Positions 43,651 to 51,904 of a stretch of 64,000 bases of DNA are shown here, one piece after another (position 1 is the first letter of the stretch; each line of letters begins with the position of its first letter). Location of the stretch: the NCBI RefSeq assembly GCF_014205135.1, contig NZ_JACHMY010000001.1:4464001-4528000 (forward strand). Reading direction: 5' to 3'. Made by a program: the position numbers and the translations under genes. The notes under the pieces were generated by a model. It did no database searches. It was not told where the DNA came from and saw only the letters and a list, made by a program, of their open reading frames with translations. This DNA is from Kribbella italica (lineage in GTDB: Bacteria > Actinomycetota > Actinomycetes > Propionibacteriales > Kribbellaceae).

Positions 43651-43762
43651 ACCGTCTCCTTAACAAACCGTCAGGGCATACACCTCTACCTAACCAAGTG
43701 TGACCACCCCCGCGCCAGCCAATATCACCGGGTCCACACCTCGCGGCCCCCCACAAGCCCCA

Positions 43763-44734
43763 CTACCCGCCGCGCGCAACCTCTGGGGTCTGCCCCGTCC
43801 ACGCGTGGAAGGCTCGGTAGAACGACGTCGTGTCGTCGTACCCGAGGAGATAGGCGATCTCGGCGGCGGTCATCGTCGACGTGGTCAGGTAGTGGCGGGC
43901 CAGCGACTCGCGGGTGTCGCGGAGGACGGTCTGGAAGCCGGTGGACTCCAGTTGCAGCCGGCGCTGGAGGGTGCGGACGCTCATCGCAAGCTCGCCGGCC
44001 ACCGCGGCCGCCGTACCGGAACCCGCGGGCAGCAGCTTCAGCAACGCCGTACGCACCAGCTCCACGGTCGGCGTGCCCTGGTCGAGGTCGGCCAGCCGGC
44101 GGCGGAACTCGGGCTCGAAGTAGTCCCACATGCGCTCGTTCGCGGTGAGGAACGGCCGCTCGGCATCGGCGGCGGCGAACGTGATCGACCATCGGGACCC
44201 ACGGGCGACCGGCACCCCGACGTACTCGGCGTACTGATCGGGCACCGGCACGATAACCGGCGCGGTCAGACCGAGCGGCTGTACGTCGTACCGCGTGGCG
44301 ATCCGCGCGAGCGCCACCCAGAACAGCAGCTCCACCAGGCCGAGCTCGTCCGGCGGCTGCTCGTCGTCGGGCCAGACCAGCTCGATCCTCGAACCGCTGA
44401 CCTCAAGCCGCATCGGTCCCACCAGCCGCTTGTACTGCGCCATCCGCTCGGCGGCGACCAGCAGCGAAGGACTGCAGAACGCCGCGAACAACGGCGGATC
44501 GAACACCTCCGCCGACAGCAACCGCGCGACCGTGATCGGCAGCACCGGATCGTCCAGCTCCTCGGCGAGCGCCCGCCAGAACGCGTGGTACTCCGGCGGC
44601 GTCAGCTCGACGGTGCCGCCGGACAACAGCCCCTCAGGCAGGCGAGCCCGCTGCAGCACCGCCGGCACCGACACCTCGAGATCGGCCAGCAGCGCCCGCG
44701 CCGACGGGCCGAGGGTGTAGCGATCCGTGCTCAC
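43763..44734 (-). CDS. AraC-family regulator (Arabinose_bd/OruR type)
   Basis: A 323-aa regulator. The N-terminal ligand domain (AVLQRARLPEGLLSGGTVEL) is like OruR/ArgR-type AraC proteins. The C-terminal HTH pair is MSVRTLQRRLQLESTGFQTV and TMTAAEIAYLLGYDDTTSFY followed by RAFHAWTGQTP. The GTG overlaps the SDR stop by 4 nt, so it is the second gene of an SDR-AraC operon. The neighbour dehydrogenase is its probable target or partner. Confidence 0.85.
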   Translation of the reverse strand: MSTDRYTLGPSARALLADLEVSVPAVLQRARLPEGLLSGGTVELTPPEYHAFWRALAEELDDPVLPITVARLLSAEVFDPPLFAAFCSPSLLVAAERMAQYKRLVGPMRLEVSGSRIELVWPDDEQPPDELGLVELLFWVALARIATRYDVQPLGLTAPVIVPVPDQYAEYVGVPVARGSRWSITFAAADAERPFLTANERMWDYFEPEFRRRLADLDQGTPTVELVRTALLKLLPAGSGTAAAVAGELAMSVRTLQRRLQLESTGFQTVLRDTRESLARHYLTTSTMTAAEIAYLLGYDDTTSFYRAFHAWTGQTPEVARGG

Positions 44735-45525
44735 ACCCGGCTCATCAGCACGCGATCGTAGACCCGGTCACCGAACCACTTCCGCACGAACAGCAACGGC
44801 CGCGCGTACTGCCCCGCGACGTACCGGGTCCGCGGCCGCGGCGCCCCGATCGCCTTGACGATCACGTCCGCAAGCTTCGCCGGCGACGTCGCACCGGAGC
44901 CCCCGGCCGACGCCGCCGCGATCCGGCCCGCGAGATCGGCGTAGGCACCCTGCCCCGACCGTTCCATCACCGGCCCCGCCAGCACCGACCCGAACTCGGT
45001 CGCGACGATCCCCGGCTCGATCACCACCACATCGATCCCGAACGGCTTGACCTCGATCCGCAAGCAGTCCGACCACCCTTCCACCGCATGCTTCGACGCG
45101 TGGTACCAGGCCCCGAGCGGCGTGTAGACCTTGCCACCCATCGACGACAGATTGACGATCCGCCCGTTCTTCCGCGCCCGCATCCCCGGCAACACCAACT
45201 GCGTCAGCCGAGCCATCGCAAACACATTCACCTCGAACTGGTACCGCGCATCGTCGATCGAGGTGTCCTCCACCGCGCCGTACAACCCGAACCCAGCGTT
45301 GTTCACCAGCACGTCCACGCCACCGTCGATCGACTCCACCAACTTCACCAGCTCGTCGTCGTTGGTCACATCCACCCCAACAACCGTGGCGCCCCGCTCT
45401 TCCAGGTCCCGCATCAACTCAACCCGCCGCGCCACGGCGTACACGGTGTAACCGTCCTCGAGCAGCTTCTCCGCCGTCGCCTTACCCATCCCGGACGAAG
45501 CCCCAGTCACCAGCACGGTCGTCAT
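44731..45525 (-). CDS. Short-chain dehydrogenase/reductase
   Basis: A 264-aa classical SDR with cofactor motif TGASSGMG (residues 7-14), NNAGFG, catalytic Ser in LSSMGG and YHASK. VGVDVTN after strand 3 fits the family. It reduces or oxidises an unknown carbonyl or alcohol with NAD(P)H. It starts at ATG 45525, with GAGGAGG 7 nt upstream; a longer frame above is not supported. Confidence 0.87.
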   Translation of the reverse strand: MTTVLVTGASSGMGKATAEKLLEDGYTVYAVARRVELMRDLEERGATVVGVDVTNDDELVKLVESIDGGVDVLVNNAGFGLYGAVEDTSIDDARYQFEVNVFAMARLTQLVLPGMRARKNGRIVNLSSMGGKVYTPLGAWYHASKHAVEGWSDCLRIEVKPFGIDVVVIEPGIVATEFGSVLAGPVMERSGQGAYADLAGRIAAASAGGSGATSPAKLADVIVKAIGAPRPRTRYVAGQYARPLLFVRKWFGDRVYDRVLMSRV

Positions 45526-45636
45526 CAAGCCCTCCTCAACAACGGCCCCACTGACCGCCACTCCCGACGCTAGTTCCGCCAACCCCGCCACAGCACTAAC
45601 CGATCCCGCCAACCTGCTTCCCGATCACGCCAGGCC

Positions 45637-46185
45637 TCAGTTGGCGTCGGAGTATGCCAGGTGCACGCCGCAATGCAGGCACTCGAAGAGGTACGCCGTC
45701 ATGTCACCATCAGGCGAGAGCCGGCTGATCCACTCCTGCGCCGCAGCAGTATCCATGCCCAGCTCCTGAGCCTCGTCCCGAAGGGCTTTCAGGGCTTCAT
45801 CGTCGTCCTTGATCTGGTCCCACCCCGTCCGGCCGAGGTACGCGGCCCCGTCGCCACAGTGCGTGAGCCAGTACGACTCCTGCCACGAGAAGTACCCCGG
45901 CGTGCGACGCAGGATCTCCTCCAGCACCGCACTCGGAAGACTGTCGGACTGTCTCCGCAACCCGTCGCTGAACTCAGCCGATCCATCGGGTCGTCCGAGG
46001 CGCTCGGCAGCCGTCCCGTCGGCGATACACCCGAGACAGAGCCGCTCGGCCTGCCGACCGAGGATCGGGCCGGCGTAGCGAGCGCCGGTCACCTCACCGC
46101 ACAGCTCGCATGCGCCACCGTCGGCGACCGCGGAGCCGGTCGCGATCGGATCCGGGTGGTAGCGGAAGGCAGGAATCGAGGTCAC
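45637..46185 (-). CDS. CbrC-family (UPF0167) protein
   Basis: A 182-aa protein with three Cys pairs: CELCGE, CLGC and the C-terminal ECLHCG, so it probably binds zinc. IPAFRYHPDPIATG at the start and PGYFSWQESYWLTHCGDGAA in the middle are the family signature. CbrC of E. coli is linked to colicin E2 tolerance; the molecular role is unknown. It starts at GTG 46185. Confidence 0.8.
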   Translation of the reverse strand: MTSIPAFRYHPDPIATGSAVADGGACELCGEVTGARYAGPILGRQAERLCLGCIADGTAAERLGRPDGSAEFSDGLRRQSDSLPSAVLEEILRRTPGYFSWQESYWLTHCGDGAAYLGRTGWDQIKDDDEALKALRDEAQELGMDTAAAQEWISRLSPDGDMTAYLFECLHCGVHLAYSDAN

Positions 46186-46291
46186 GACTCGATTGTCGGC
46201 GAACCGTGAAGCCTCGGTGCGCTGAGGCGGGCCCGCGGTCCGGATACTGGCCCAGTCGGTCGCCGCTTTTTCGGGCGAACGCACGGGAGAG

Positions 46292-46597
46292 TCATGTCGC
46301 GCGTTCAGCTTGTTCGACGTGCAGGTGAACGAGGTCTACGGCGAGGCCGAGCGGCGGAGCAGCGACGACCTCGGCGACGCGAAGGTCCATCGCCGAGATG
46401 AACGCCTGATGGAACTCGTCAACAGCGGCGAGGAATTCGGGCACGCCAACTGTGACCTCTCCGGACGGTGGCGCCGTGAAGAGGCTCGGATCGGAGTTCT
46501 GCCAGCTGATCGTGACCTGATCGCCCTCGCGCCGGCAACGGATCCGGAGCGCGTTGCGCAGGTAGCCGACGTCGAGGAAGTGGATCAACGAGCCCAC
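46292..46597 (-). CDS. Unknown small protein downstream of the DUF6357-like gene
   Basis: A 101-aa soluble protein (IHFLDVGYLRNALRIRCRRE, QVTISWQNSDPSLFTAPPSG). No family is recognised with confidence. It starts at GTG 46597, 23 nt after the stop of the larger gene upstream, so it probably belongs to the same transcript. It could be an immunity- or chaperone-like partner, but nothing proves that. Confidence 0.5.
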   Translation of the reverse strand: MGSLIHFLDVGYLRNALRIRCRREGDQVTISWQNSDPSLFTAPPSGEVTVGVPEFLAAVDEFHQAFISAMDLRVAEVVAAPPLGLAVDLVHLHVEQAERAT

Positions 46598-46619
46598 CAG
46601 ATCTCGGCCACGTTGCCAG

Positions 46620-47834
46620 TCAGCGCTTGTCGGCGTTGCGTTGGCGGCGGGCCTGTTCGAAATCGATGACGCTGGTCAGCCACGGGCCGTGCCCATCCAG
46701 CGCGGTGTAGCCGCCTGTGACGAAGGCTCGGACCATCGTCCGGTATCCCTCCAGCCCGTCGACCAGGCTGTACTCGACGCGGTGTCCGCCTCCGGAGAGC
46801 GTTGTGATCCGCGCGCTCGAGTCCGCGTAGAAGTGGAGCTGGAGGCCTTCCCCCAACTCCTCGTCCTCGATCGTGAACACCTCGTTGTTCGCAGCCGAGC
46901 GCTCGCTGACGAACTCCCAGAACTCCGCGGTCGCAGTCCGGGGACCGCCCGGGAGCCAAGTCACCTCGCCGTCCTTGTCGTCGGTGAAGATCAGCGGTCT
47001 CTCGGCAACGCCGCCGTCGTCCTCGATCGGCAGGCTCCTGGCGCGGCTCGCGGCCTCCGAGCACAGCAGGAACTTCACGGTCGCCACCGCGTCCTCGACG
47101 AGCTCAGGGTGCGTACGGCGTACCGCCGCATCGACCGCCGCCGCCATCCGGTCCCAGTCGCGCTTGTCCGTGGCACGTCCGCCCCGGCGCGGATCGCGAT
47201 TGATCCGCAGACCGGCGCACGCTCGCTCCGCGGTCGCGATCACCCGCAGTACGCCGGGCAGCAGCGCCGGATCGACCGCCTCGGGACGACGCTGCGGGAT
47301 CGTCGCGCCATGGAGGTACCGCCCGGTGAACTTCAGGATCGCGGCGTCGAGCGGAGCCAGCGTCACCCCACGCTCAGTGCGTCGACGGTCCGCGTCGTGC
47401 TCCTGAACCCGAGGCCAGTCAGCCGACGAGGTCGCCGCGCCCATCGCGGCCCAGACCTGGCCGCGATCGAGCAGGTCGAGGTCGGCGCCGTGGGCAACGA
47501 GCCGGCTCCTGTCCCACCGGATGCGCCGGAACAACGCCTCGAGGTCAGCAGGCGCACCGAAGAGGATCGGATCCAGCAGCGCGACAGCAGCATCTTCGTC
47601 CAGGAGCCCCCTAGTCCCGGCCGCGTCGCACAGCGGCAGAATCGCGCTCCACAGCAGCAGGTGCCTCCGCAGATCGTCCTCGATCACCGCAAGATGGGCG
47701 TCCTCGATCGGGAACGTGAACGTCCGCGGATCGTGGTTGGCATCGGCCCCGGCACCAAGCTCGATCCGCAGTACGCCGTCGTCCCGGACCACCTTCGGAA
47801 TCCACCCGTCACGGGCGAAGACGACGTCTCTCAT
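46620..47834 (-). CDS. DUF6357-like protein of unknown function
   Basis: A 404-aa protein (MRDVVFARDGWIPKVVRDDG, PRTFTFPIEDAHLAVIEDDL). I take it to be the actinobacterial DUF6357 family from memory; no activity is known. The C-terminus has GYTALDGHGPWLTSV, which matches a segment of the next protein (GYAGLDHFGPWLPNL), so the two share a domain. The ATG at 47834 overlaps the stop of the 47831-48475 gene in ATGA. Confidence 0.65.
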   Translation of the reverse strand: MRDVVFARDGWIPKVVRDDGVLRIELGAGADANHDPRTFTFPIEDAHLAVIEDDLRRHLLLWSAILPLCDAAGTRGLLDEDAAVALLDPILFGAPADLEALFRRIRWDRSRLVAHGADLDLLDRGQVWAAMGAATSSADWPRVQEHDADRRRTERGVTLAPLDAAILKFTGRYLHGATIPQRRPEAVDPALLPGVLRVIATAERACAGLRINRDPRRGGRATDKRDWDRMAAAVDAAVRRTHPELVEDAVATVKFLLCSEAASRARSLPIEDDGGVAERPLIFTDDKDGEVTWLPGGPRTATAEFWEFVSERSAANNEVFTIEDEELGEGLQLHFYADSSARITTLSGGGHRVEYSLVDGLEGYRTMVRAFVTGGYTALDGHGPWLTSVIDFEQARRQRNADKR

Positions 47835-48475
47835 GACCACCGTTCGAATTCGGTGTCGAGGCGCGCGTCCCTGCGCACCCAGACTTCGCCGTCGGCGGCC
47901 TCGGCCGGGGCGTCGACCCGTTCGAGCCCGAGGAACTCGATCAGGACCAGCAGGGCGGCGCGTTCAGCCCGGTCGTCCTCGGCACCGTGCGAGTCGAAGA
48001 AGACGTACCACTGGTCGCTCGGGTCGACGATCCCCGAATCCGCCCAGATCCGGCCGGCTTCTTCGAGCGCCGCGGCTTCGGTCGTGATCGTCGCGGCGCG
48101 GGTGGCACCGCGGGCCTCCGGCGTCGCGTCGAGGTCCGCGAGGTTCGGCAGCCACGGGCCGAAGTGATCGAGTCCGGCGTACCCGTTCTCGAAGAACAGC
48201 ATCGCGCCCGGCAGGTAGCGGTTCGGCCGGTCGACCTTGAGGTACTCGAGGCTTCCCGCCGTACTCCGGGCGAGCACCGCTTGACCGGGCATCAGCACCA
48301 ACCGCTGGCCCGCCGGCTCGTCGTCGATGGTCCAGGTGCCACCGTCCTGGACCCGGAAGAACGTGGAGAACGCCACGTACGCTTCCTGAGCGTCAGGTAC
48401 GACGACCCGCTGGTCGCCGCCGTCTCCACCACCGAAGACGAACTCTTTGGGACCAGGGCTGTAGGGGCGGGCCAT
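47831..48475 (-). CDS. Unknown protein sharing a C-terminal motif with its neighbour
   Basis: A 214-aa acidic protein. It begins RPYSPGPKEFVFGGGDGGDQ, carries GYAGLDHFGPWLPNLADLDA in the middle and ends in a conserved-looking DGEVWVRRDARLDTEFERW. It is the first gene of a three-gene set reading away from the integrated element. The start is ATG 48475; a longer frame above runs into the attL site and is not used. Before integration this set lay directly downstream of ychF in the same direction. Confidence 0.62.
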   Translation of the reverse strand: MARPYSPGPKEFVFGGGDGGDQRVVVPDAQEAYVAFSTFFRVQDGGTWTIDDEPAGQRLVLMPGQAVLARSTAGSLEYLKVDRPNRYLPGAMLFFENGYAGLDHFGPWLPNLADLDATPEARGATRAATITTEAAALEEAGRIWADSGIVDPSDQWYVFFDSHGAEDDRAERAALLVLIEFLGLERVDAPAEAADGEVWVRRDARLDTEFERWS

Positions 48476-48500
48476 CTGCGTCCTTCGAAACGGTGAAAAC

Positions 48501-48524
48501 CTAGACGTTGAAGCGGAACTCCAC
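48501..48524 (-). other. attL with displaced native ychF 3' end
   Basis: Read on the minus strand, these 24 bases encode VEFRFNV followed by TAG, the normal end of YchF/OLA1-type GTPases. The same DVVEFRF sequence is found at the end of the ychF gene 12.8 kb away, where the tail differs. The core TGAAGCGGAACTC is at 48509-48521. This is the strand and reading frame expected if the element split ychF at its last codons. Confidence 0.88.
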
Positions 48525-48547
48525 CCAGTTCCGCTACCATCCAACAT

Positions 48548-49930
48548 GTGACGCTGAAGCTTAGCCGCCGCGCGGCACTGTACCTACGCATCAGCCTGGA
48601 CGCCACCGGCGAGATGCTGGCCATCGACCGCCAACGGGAGGACTGCCGGCGTATCTGCGACGAGCGCGGATGGACGATCGTCGGCGAGTACGTCGACAAC
48701 AGCGTCAGCGCCAGCGATGCCCGCAAGAAGCGACCCGGATATGACGCGCTGATCAACGCCTACGATGCCGGAGCGTTCGATGCATTGGTCTGCTACGACC
48801 TGGACCGCCTAACCCGCCAGCCTCGCCAGCTCGAAGACTGGATTGACCGCGCGAAAACCGGCCAACTGCTGATCGTCACGGCCAACGGCGAGGCTGATCT
48901 TTCGACAGACGGCGGCATGCTCTTCGCTCGAATCAAACTCGCTGTTGCCCGGGGAGAAGTTGACCGTAAAAGCGCCCGGCAGAAGCGCGCCCTTCAGCAG
49001 CGGGCCGATATGGGCCGCCCGCCTCTCGGAGTCCGGCTCACCGGATATACCACGGCCGGTGAAGTGATCGAATCTGAGGCCGTCATCATTCGGCGTATTT
49101 TCCGCGATTTCGGCCACGGTGAATCACTCAAAGGAATTGCAACACGGTTTGAATCCGAGGAGATCAAGACACGACGCGGCGGGCGCTGGAGTTCTTCGTC
49201 CATCGCCTCAATCCTTCGCAACCCGCGCTATGCCGGTTTGGCGATCTACAGAGGCGAAGTCACAGGGAAGCCCGGCAATTGGGAACCACTGGTATCAGAA
49301 GACCAATTCGCCCTAGTGCAGGCACGGCTCGCTGATCCGCGCCGGAAGACGAACAAGGTCGGCACGCATCGCCGCCATCTGGGCAGCGGACTCTTCTTGT
49401 GCTGCGATTGCGGCTCACGGATCTACGCCTGGTCAGGTAACCGCTATCGCTGCCCTAATGCGTGCCTGGTTCGCTCTATCGCACCTGTGGACGCCTACCT
49501 GAATTCCGTAATCAAGGCACGGCTCGGCCTGACCGACGTACTCGCAAGAATGCGCCGTGCGCCGGTCGAGTCCGCCGCCCCTTTGGAGGCTGAAGCCAAG
49601 GCACTACGCGCCAGGCTCGGGCGAATTGAGAGCGACTATGACGCCGGGCATATCGACGGGCGTCGATATGCGGTCGCCACGGAGAAAGTCCGGATTGAAA
49701 TCCAAGATATCGAACGTCGCCTCGCAGCCGTCAGCGGAAACGCGCCGCTCGTCGAGCTTCTCAACAAACCTGACCCGGCCGCCGCATTCGATGACCTGAA
49801 ATTGATGGCTCAGAGAACCGTTCTCGAAAGTCTCATGACCGTGATATTGAGACCAGGACGGCACGGAAGCAGGAAATTTGACCCGGTAACCGTCCCGATT
49901 CTATGGAACGGAGCGACTGCTCTCGCCTGA
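48548..49930 (+). CDS. int: Large serine integrase
   Basis: A 460-aa serine recombinase. The resolvase domain has catalytic Ser16 in ALYLRIS, with YDLDRLTRQPRQLEDWIDRA and LSTDGGMLFARIKLAVARGE. The recombinase domain follows (PLGVRLTGYTTAG; GRWSSSSIASILRNPRYAGL), then a zinc ribbon CCDCG/CPNAC (about 284-300) and a coiled coil. It cuts and joins attP and attB. It starts at GTG 48548, only 27 bp from the attL core, so its promoter lies partly in attL (TACCAT, 7 nt before the start, is a possible leaderless -10). Confidence 0.92.
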   Translation: MTLKLSRRAALYLRISLDATGEMLAIDRQREDCRRICDERGWTIVGEYVDNSVSASDARKKRPGYDALINAYDAGAFDALVCYDLDRLTRQPRQLEDWIDRAKTGQLLIVTANGEADLSTDGGMLFARIKLAVARGEVDRKSARQKRALQQRADMGRPPLGVRLTGYTTAGEVIESEAVIIRRIFRDFGHGESLKGIATRFESEEIKTRRGGRWSSSSIASILRNPRYAGLAIYRGEVTGKPGNWEPLVSEDQFALVQARLADPRRKTNKVGTHRRHLGSGLFLCCDCGSRIYAWSGNRYRCPNACLVRSIAPVDAYLNSVIKARLGLTDVLARMRRAPVESAAPLEAEAKALRARLGRIESDYDAGHIDGRRYAVATEKVRIEIQDIERRLAAVSGNAPLVELLNKPDPAAAFDDLKLMAQRTVLESLMTVILRPGRHGSRKFDPVTVPILWNGATALA

Positions 49931-49934
49931 AAGC

Positions 49935-49970
49935 GTAGGTCCGGCCGCTCAACCGAGCGGCCGGACCTAC
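49935..49970. terminator. Bidirectional terminator between int and the replication operon
   Basis: GTAGGTCCGGCCGCTC, loop AACC, and the exact complement: a perfect 16-bp stem 5 bp after the int stop. The convergent small gene ends 18 bp further on, so both transcripts end here. Confidence 0.85.
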
Positions 49971-49987
49971 AGCAATGTGGCTAATGG

Positions 49988-50188
49988 CTACGCCGCCGCC
50001 TCGGCAGCGTAGTGGTTCAGCTTCGGCCCACCCATCGCGGCTTTGATCCGGGTCCGGCCGGGGGCGGTAACCGGCGTCGGTGCGAGTATTGAGACGATCG
50101 TATTCAACTGCTCATCGGTCAGCGGCGGGGCGGCAGCGACAACCGCTTGTATGTGCGCCGCCAGCTCGTCGCTCATCAGTTGACTCAC
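49988..50188 (-). CDS. Small AICE protein of unknown function
   Basis: A 66-aa protein, SDELAAHIQAVVAAAPPLTD then EQLNTIVSILAPTP. Short proteins with this ELAAHI..PPLT(D/P)EQ pattern often lie downstream of DUF3987 genes in actinobacterial elements. The start is GTG 50188 or the ATG 12 nt later. It is the last gene of the leftward operon, beyond the long inverted repeat. Confidence 0.6.
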   Translation of the reverse strand: MSQLMSDELAAHIQAVVAAAPPLTDEQLNTIVSILAPTPVTAPGRTRIKAAMGGPKLNHYAAEAAA

Positions 50189-50219
50189 AGTGCTAGGTCT
50201 CCCTGCGTCGGTGAGGATC

Positions 50220-50279
50220 CTGACAAAAATGACAAAAATGACAGATCTCGGGTTTCGTCATTTTTGTCATTTTTGTCAG
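50220..50279. repeat. AT-rich 23-bp inverted repeat with internal direct repeats
   Basis: Left arm 50220-50242 and right arm 50257-50279 are exact complements over 23 bp, with a 14-nt loop. Each arm is made of the unit TGACAAAAA read twice (CTGACAAAAATG, then ACAAAAATGAC). The right arm contains the DUF3987 stop codon. In GC-rich surroundings such an AT-rich perfect dyad stands out: it may be a terminator or attenuator, or an origin or iteron-type site for the element. Confidence 0.8.
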
Positions 50280-51904
50280 GGGGTCTGGAGGGCTGCCGGG
50301 TGGACGTCGTAAGCGATTGACGGGCGGCCGCGTCCCGGCTTGCTCTCCCGGAGCCGGATGTAGCCGTGTTCAGTGAGGACACGCAGAGGGGCTTCTAGGT
50401 CTGCCGCCGTGTTCAGGCCACTCCGGCCGTTCTTCGCTCGCAGAAGGTCGCGACGAGTGAAGGTGTCGTTGCCCTGTTCGTTGATCCAGGCAAGCACTTC
50501 GCGGGCATCGTCCAGGTCAGGATCAGACCGGCCCATGAGGTCATAAACGGCTAGAGCGTGGTCTAGGTAGTAGCGGCCGATGCGTTCGGCGGCGTGCATG
50601 GTGTCGGCGGTGATGGGGGTGGCGTAGCCGGTGGTGAAGGTGTGGGCCAGGTGAAGTAGTGCGGCGATCCGCACGACGGCTCCGGCGAGCTTGGATGCCC
50701 AGTCAGTGATGGGTGCAAGCTGACCGGTCTGGGGGTGGAGCCGGGGTTCGATCCAGTCTTGAAAGTCGAGGAGGACTTGCCGGGCGTCGGGGGTGAGCTC
50801 GAGGTGGTGCGGGGTGTCATGGTCGGCCAGAAGCAGCACGAGGGCGCGAAGGGCATCGCTGTAGGTGGTCCCGATTGCTTCAGGGACCGCTTCGGCCCGG
50901 TTGTTGCGTCGGCCAACGGTGTTGACAGGCAGGCTGTAGAGGATGCGTGCGAGTACGCCTCGGTCACGGAAGCCGGGCTGTGCGGCCAAGCCCTGCAGGG
51001 TTCCGGGCTGAGTGGTGACTCCGAGCGTCAGCGCGGGCCGGTCGATCGATTCGGCTTCACGACCTTTGCGGTCGACCTGGATCTTGTCGCCTGCGTGGCC
51101 CTTGAGGAACACCCCGAGGTTGGGGGCTGCGGAGTAGCGGGTGCCGGTGAGGGTGGCGAACACATCGCCCTCGGCCGACAGCACCGCGATCCGGCCGCCA
51201 TGGGTGGCGATGAGCGAGACGCAGGACTCCGGAGTCACGTCGTCAGTCATCAGCCGGGGCAGCTCAGGAACGACGATCTCGGCTGCCTCCTTCGCGGCAG
51301 CGGTTGCATCAGCCAGCGCCGCTTGTGGGTTGGCGGTGGCGCGTTCGGCCTTCTTGGCAAGGTCTTCAGCGCGCGCGGCTGCGATCCGCGCGGCCAGTTC
51401 CAGCTCGGTTCGCTGCGGTGCCGTCGCCAACTGCAACGCCTCCTCGGCATCCGACAATGCACCGGTCAGCGCCCGGAACACCGGCGACTTGCGCGAGCCG
51501 GGCGGTAGCGCAGTGACGGTGTAGAGGTTGACTTGCTCGACCCATGACCGATCGACCTGCACGAGCACCTTCCCGCCTGCTGCCGTGGACAGACATGCCA
51601 GCGCGACTGACCCGGCGAGATCGGTAGGCGTCTGGGTCGCTTCCGCGACGGCGGTCACCTGGTCGGCCAGCCACCCGGGGAACACCTCGACGGGGAACGG
51701 TCGAAGCAACCGATCCGCCTTTAGCGGCACCGGCGGGCCGTCCCAGACCGGCTCGGACAACGCAGGCGAGCCGCTGCGCGAATCCATGGCGCCCGGACGG
51801 ACTACATGCGGCCGGATCGGGGTCGGTGGTTCGATCGGCCCCCAGGGATCGTCTGGTGGCTCGGTCAGCGGTGGCAGCCAGTCGGGCAGCTCGGCGGCGC
51901 TCAT
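50276..51904 (-). CDS. DUF3987 replication protein of the element
   Basis: A 542-aa protein of the DUF3987/YfjI group. PFPVEVFPGWLADQVTAVAE, LPPGSRKSPVFRALTGALSD (an atypical phosphate loop, PGSRKS) and the helicase-like region SCVSLIATHGGRIAVLSAEG are visible. A C-terminal winged helix follows (FTRRDLLRAKNGRSGLNTAA). It works with the prim-pol encoded just before it (ATGA overlap) to replicate the excised element. Both replace the RepSA initiator of pSAM2-type elements. Confidence 0.8.
   Translation of the reverse strand: MSAAELPDWLPPLTEPPDDPWGPIEPPTPIRPHVVRPGAMDSRSGSPALSEPVWDGPPVPLKADRLLRPFPVEVFPGWLADQVTAVAEATQTPTDLAGSVALACLSTAAGGKVLVQVDRSWVEQVNLYTVTALPPGSRKSPVFRALTGALSDAEEALQLATAPQRTELELAARIAAARAEDLAKKAERATANPQAALADATAAAKEAAEIVVPELPRLMTDDVTPESCVSLIATHGGRIAVLSAEGDVFATLTGTRYSAAPNLGVFLKGHAGDKIQVDRKGREAESIDRPALTLGVTTQPGTLQGLAAQPGFRDRGVLARILYSLPVNTVGRRNNRAEAVPEAIGTTYSDALRALVLLLADHDTPHHLELTPDARQVLLDFQDWIEPRLHPQTGQLAPITDWASKLAGAVVRIAALLHLAHTFTTGYATPITADTMHAAERIGRYYLDHALAVYDLMGRSDPDLDDAREVLAWINEQGNDTFTRRDLLRAKNGRSGLNTAADLEAPLRVLTEHGYIRLRESKPGRGRPSIAYDVHPAALQTP

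Noticed and set aside
50185..50382. 65-aa minus-strand frame through the long AT-rich dyad
   Set aside because: Its composition is dictated by the hairpin repeats (DKNDKND and LSFLSFL), and it overlaps the real DUF3987 3' end.
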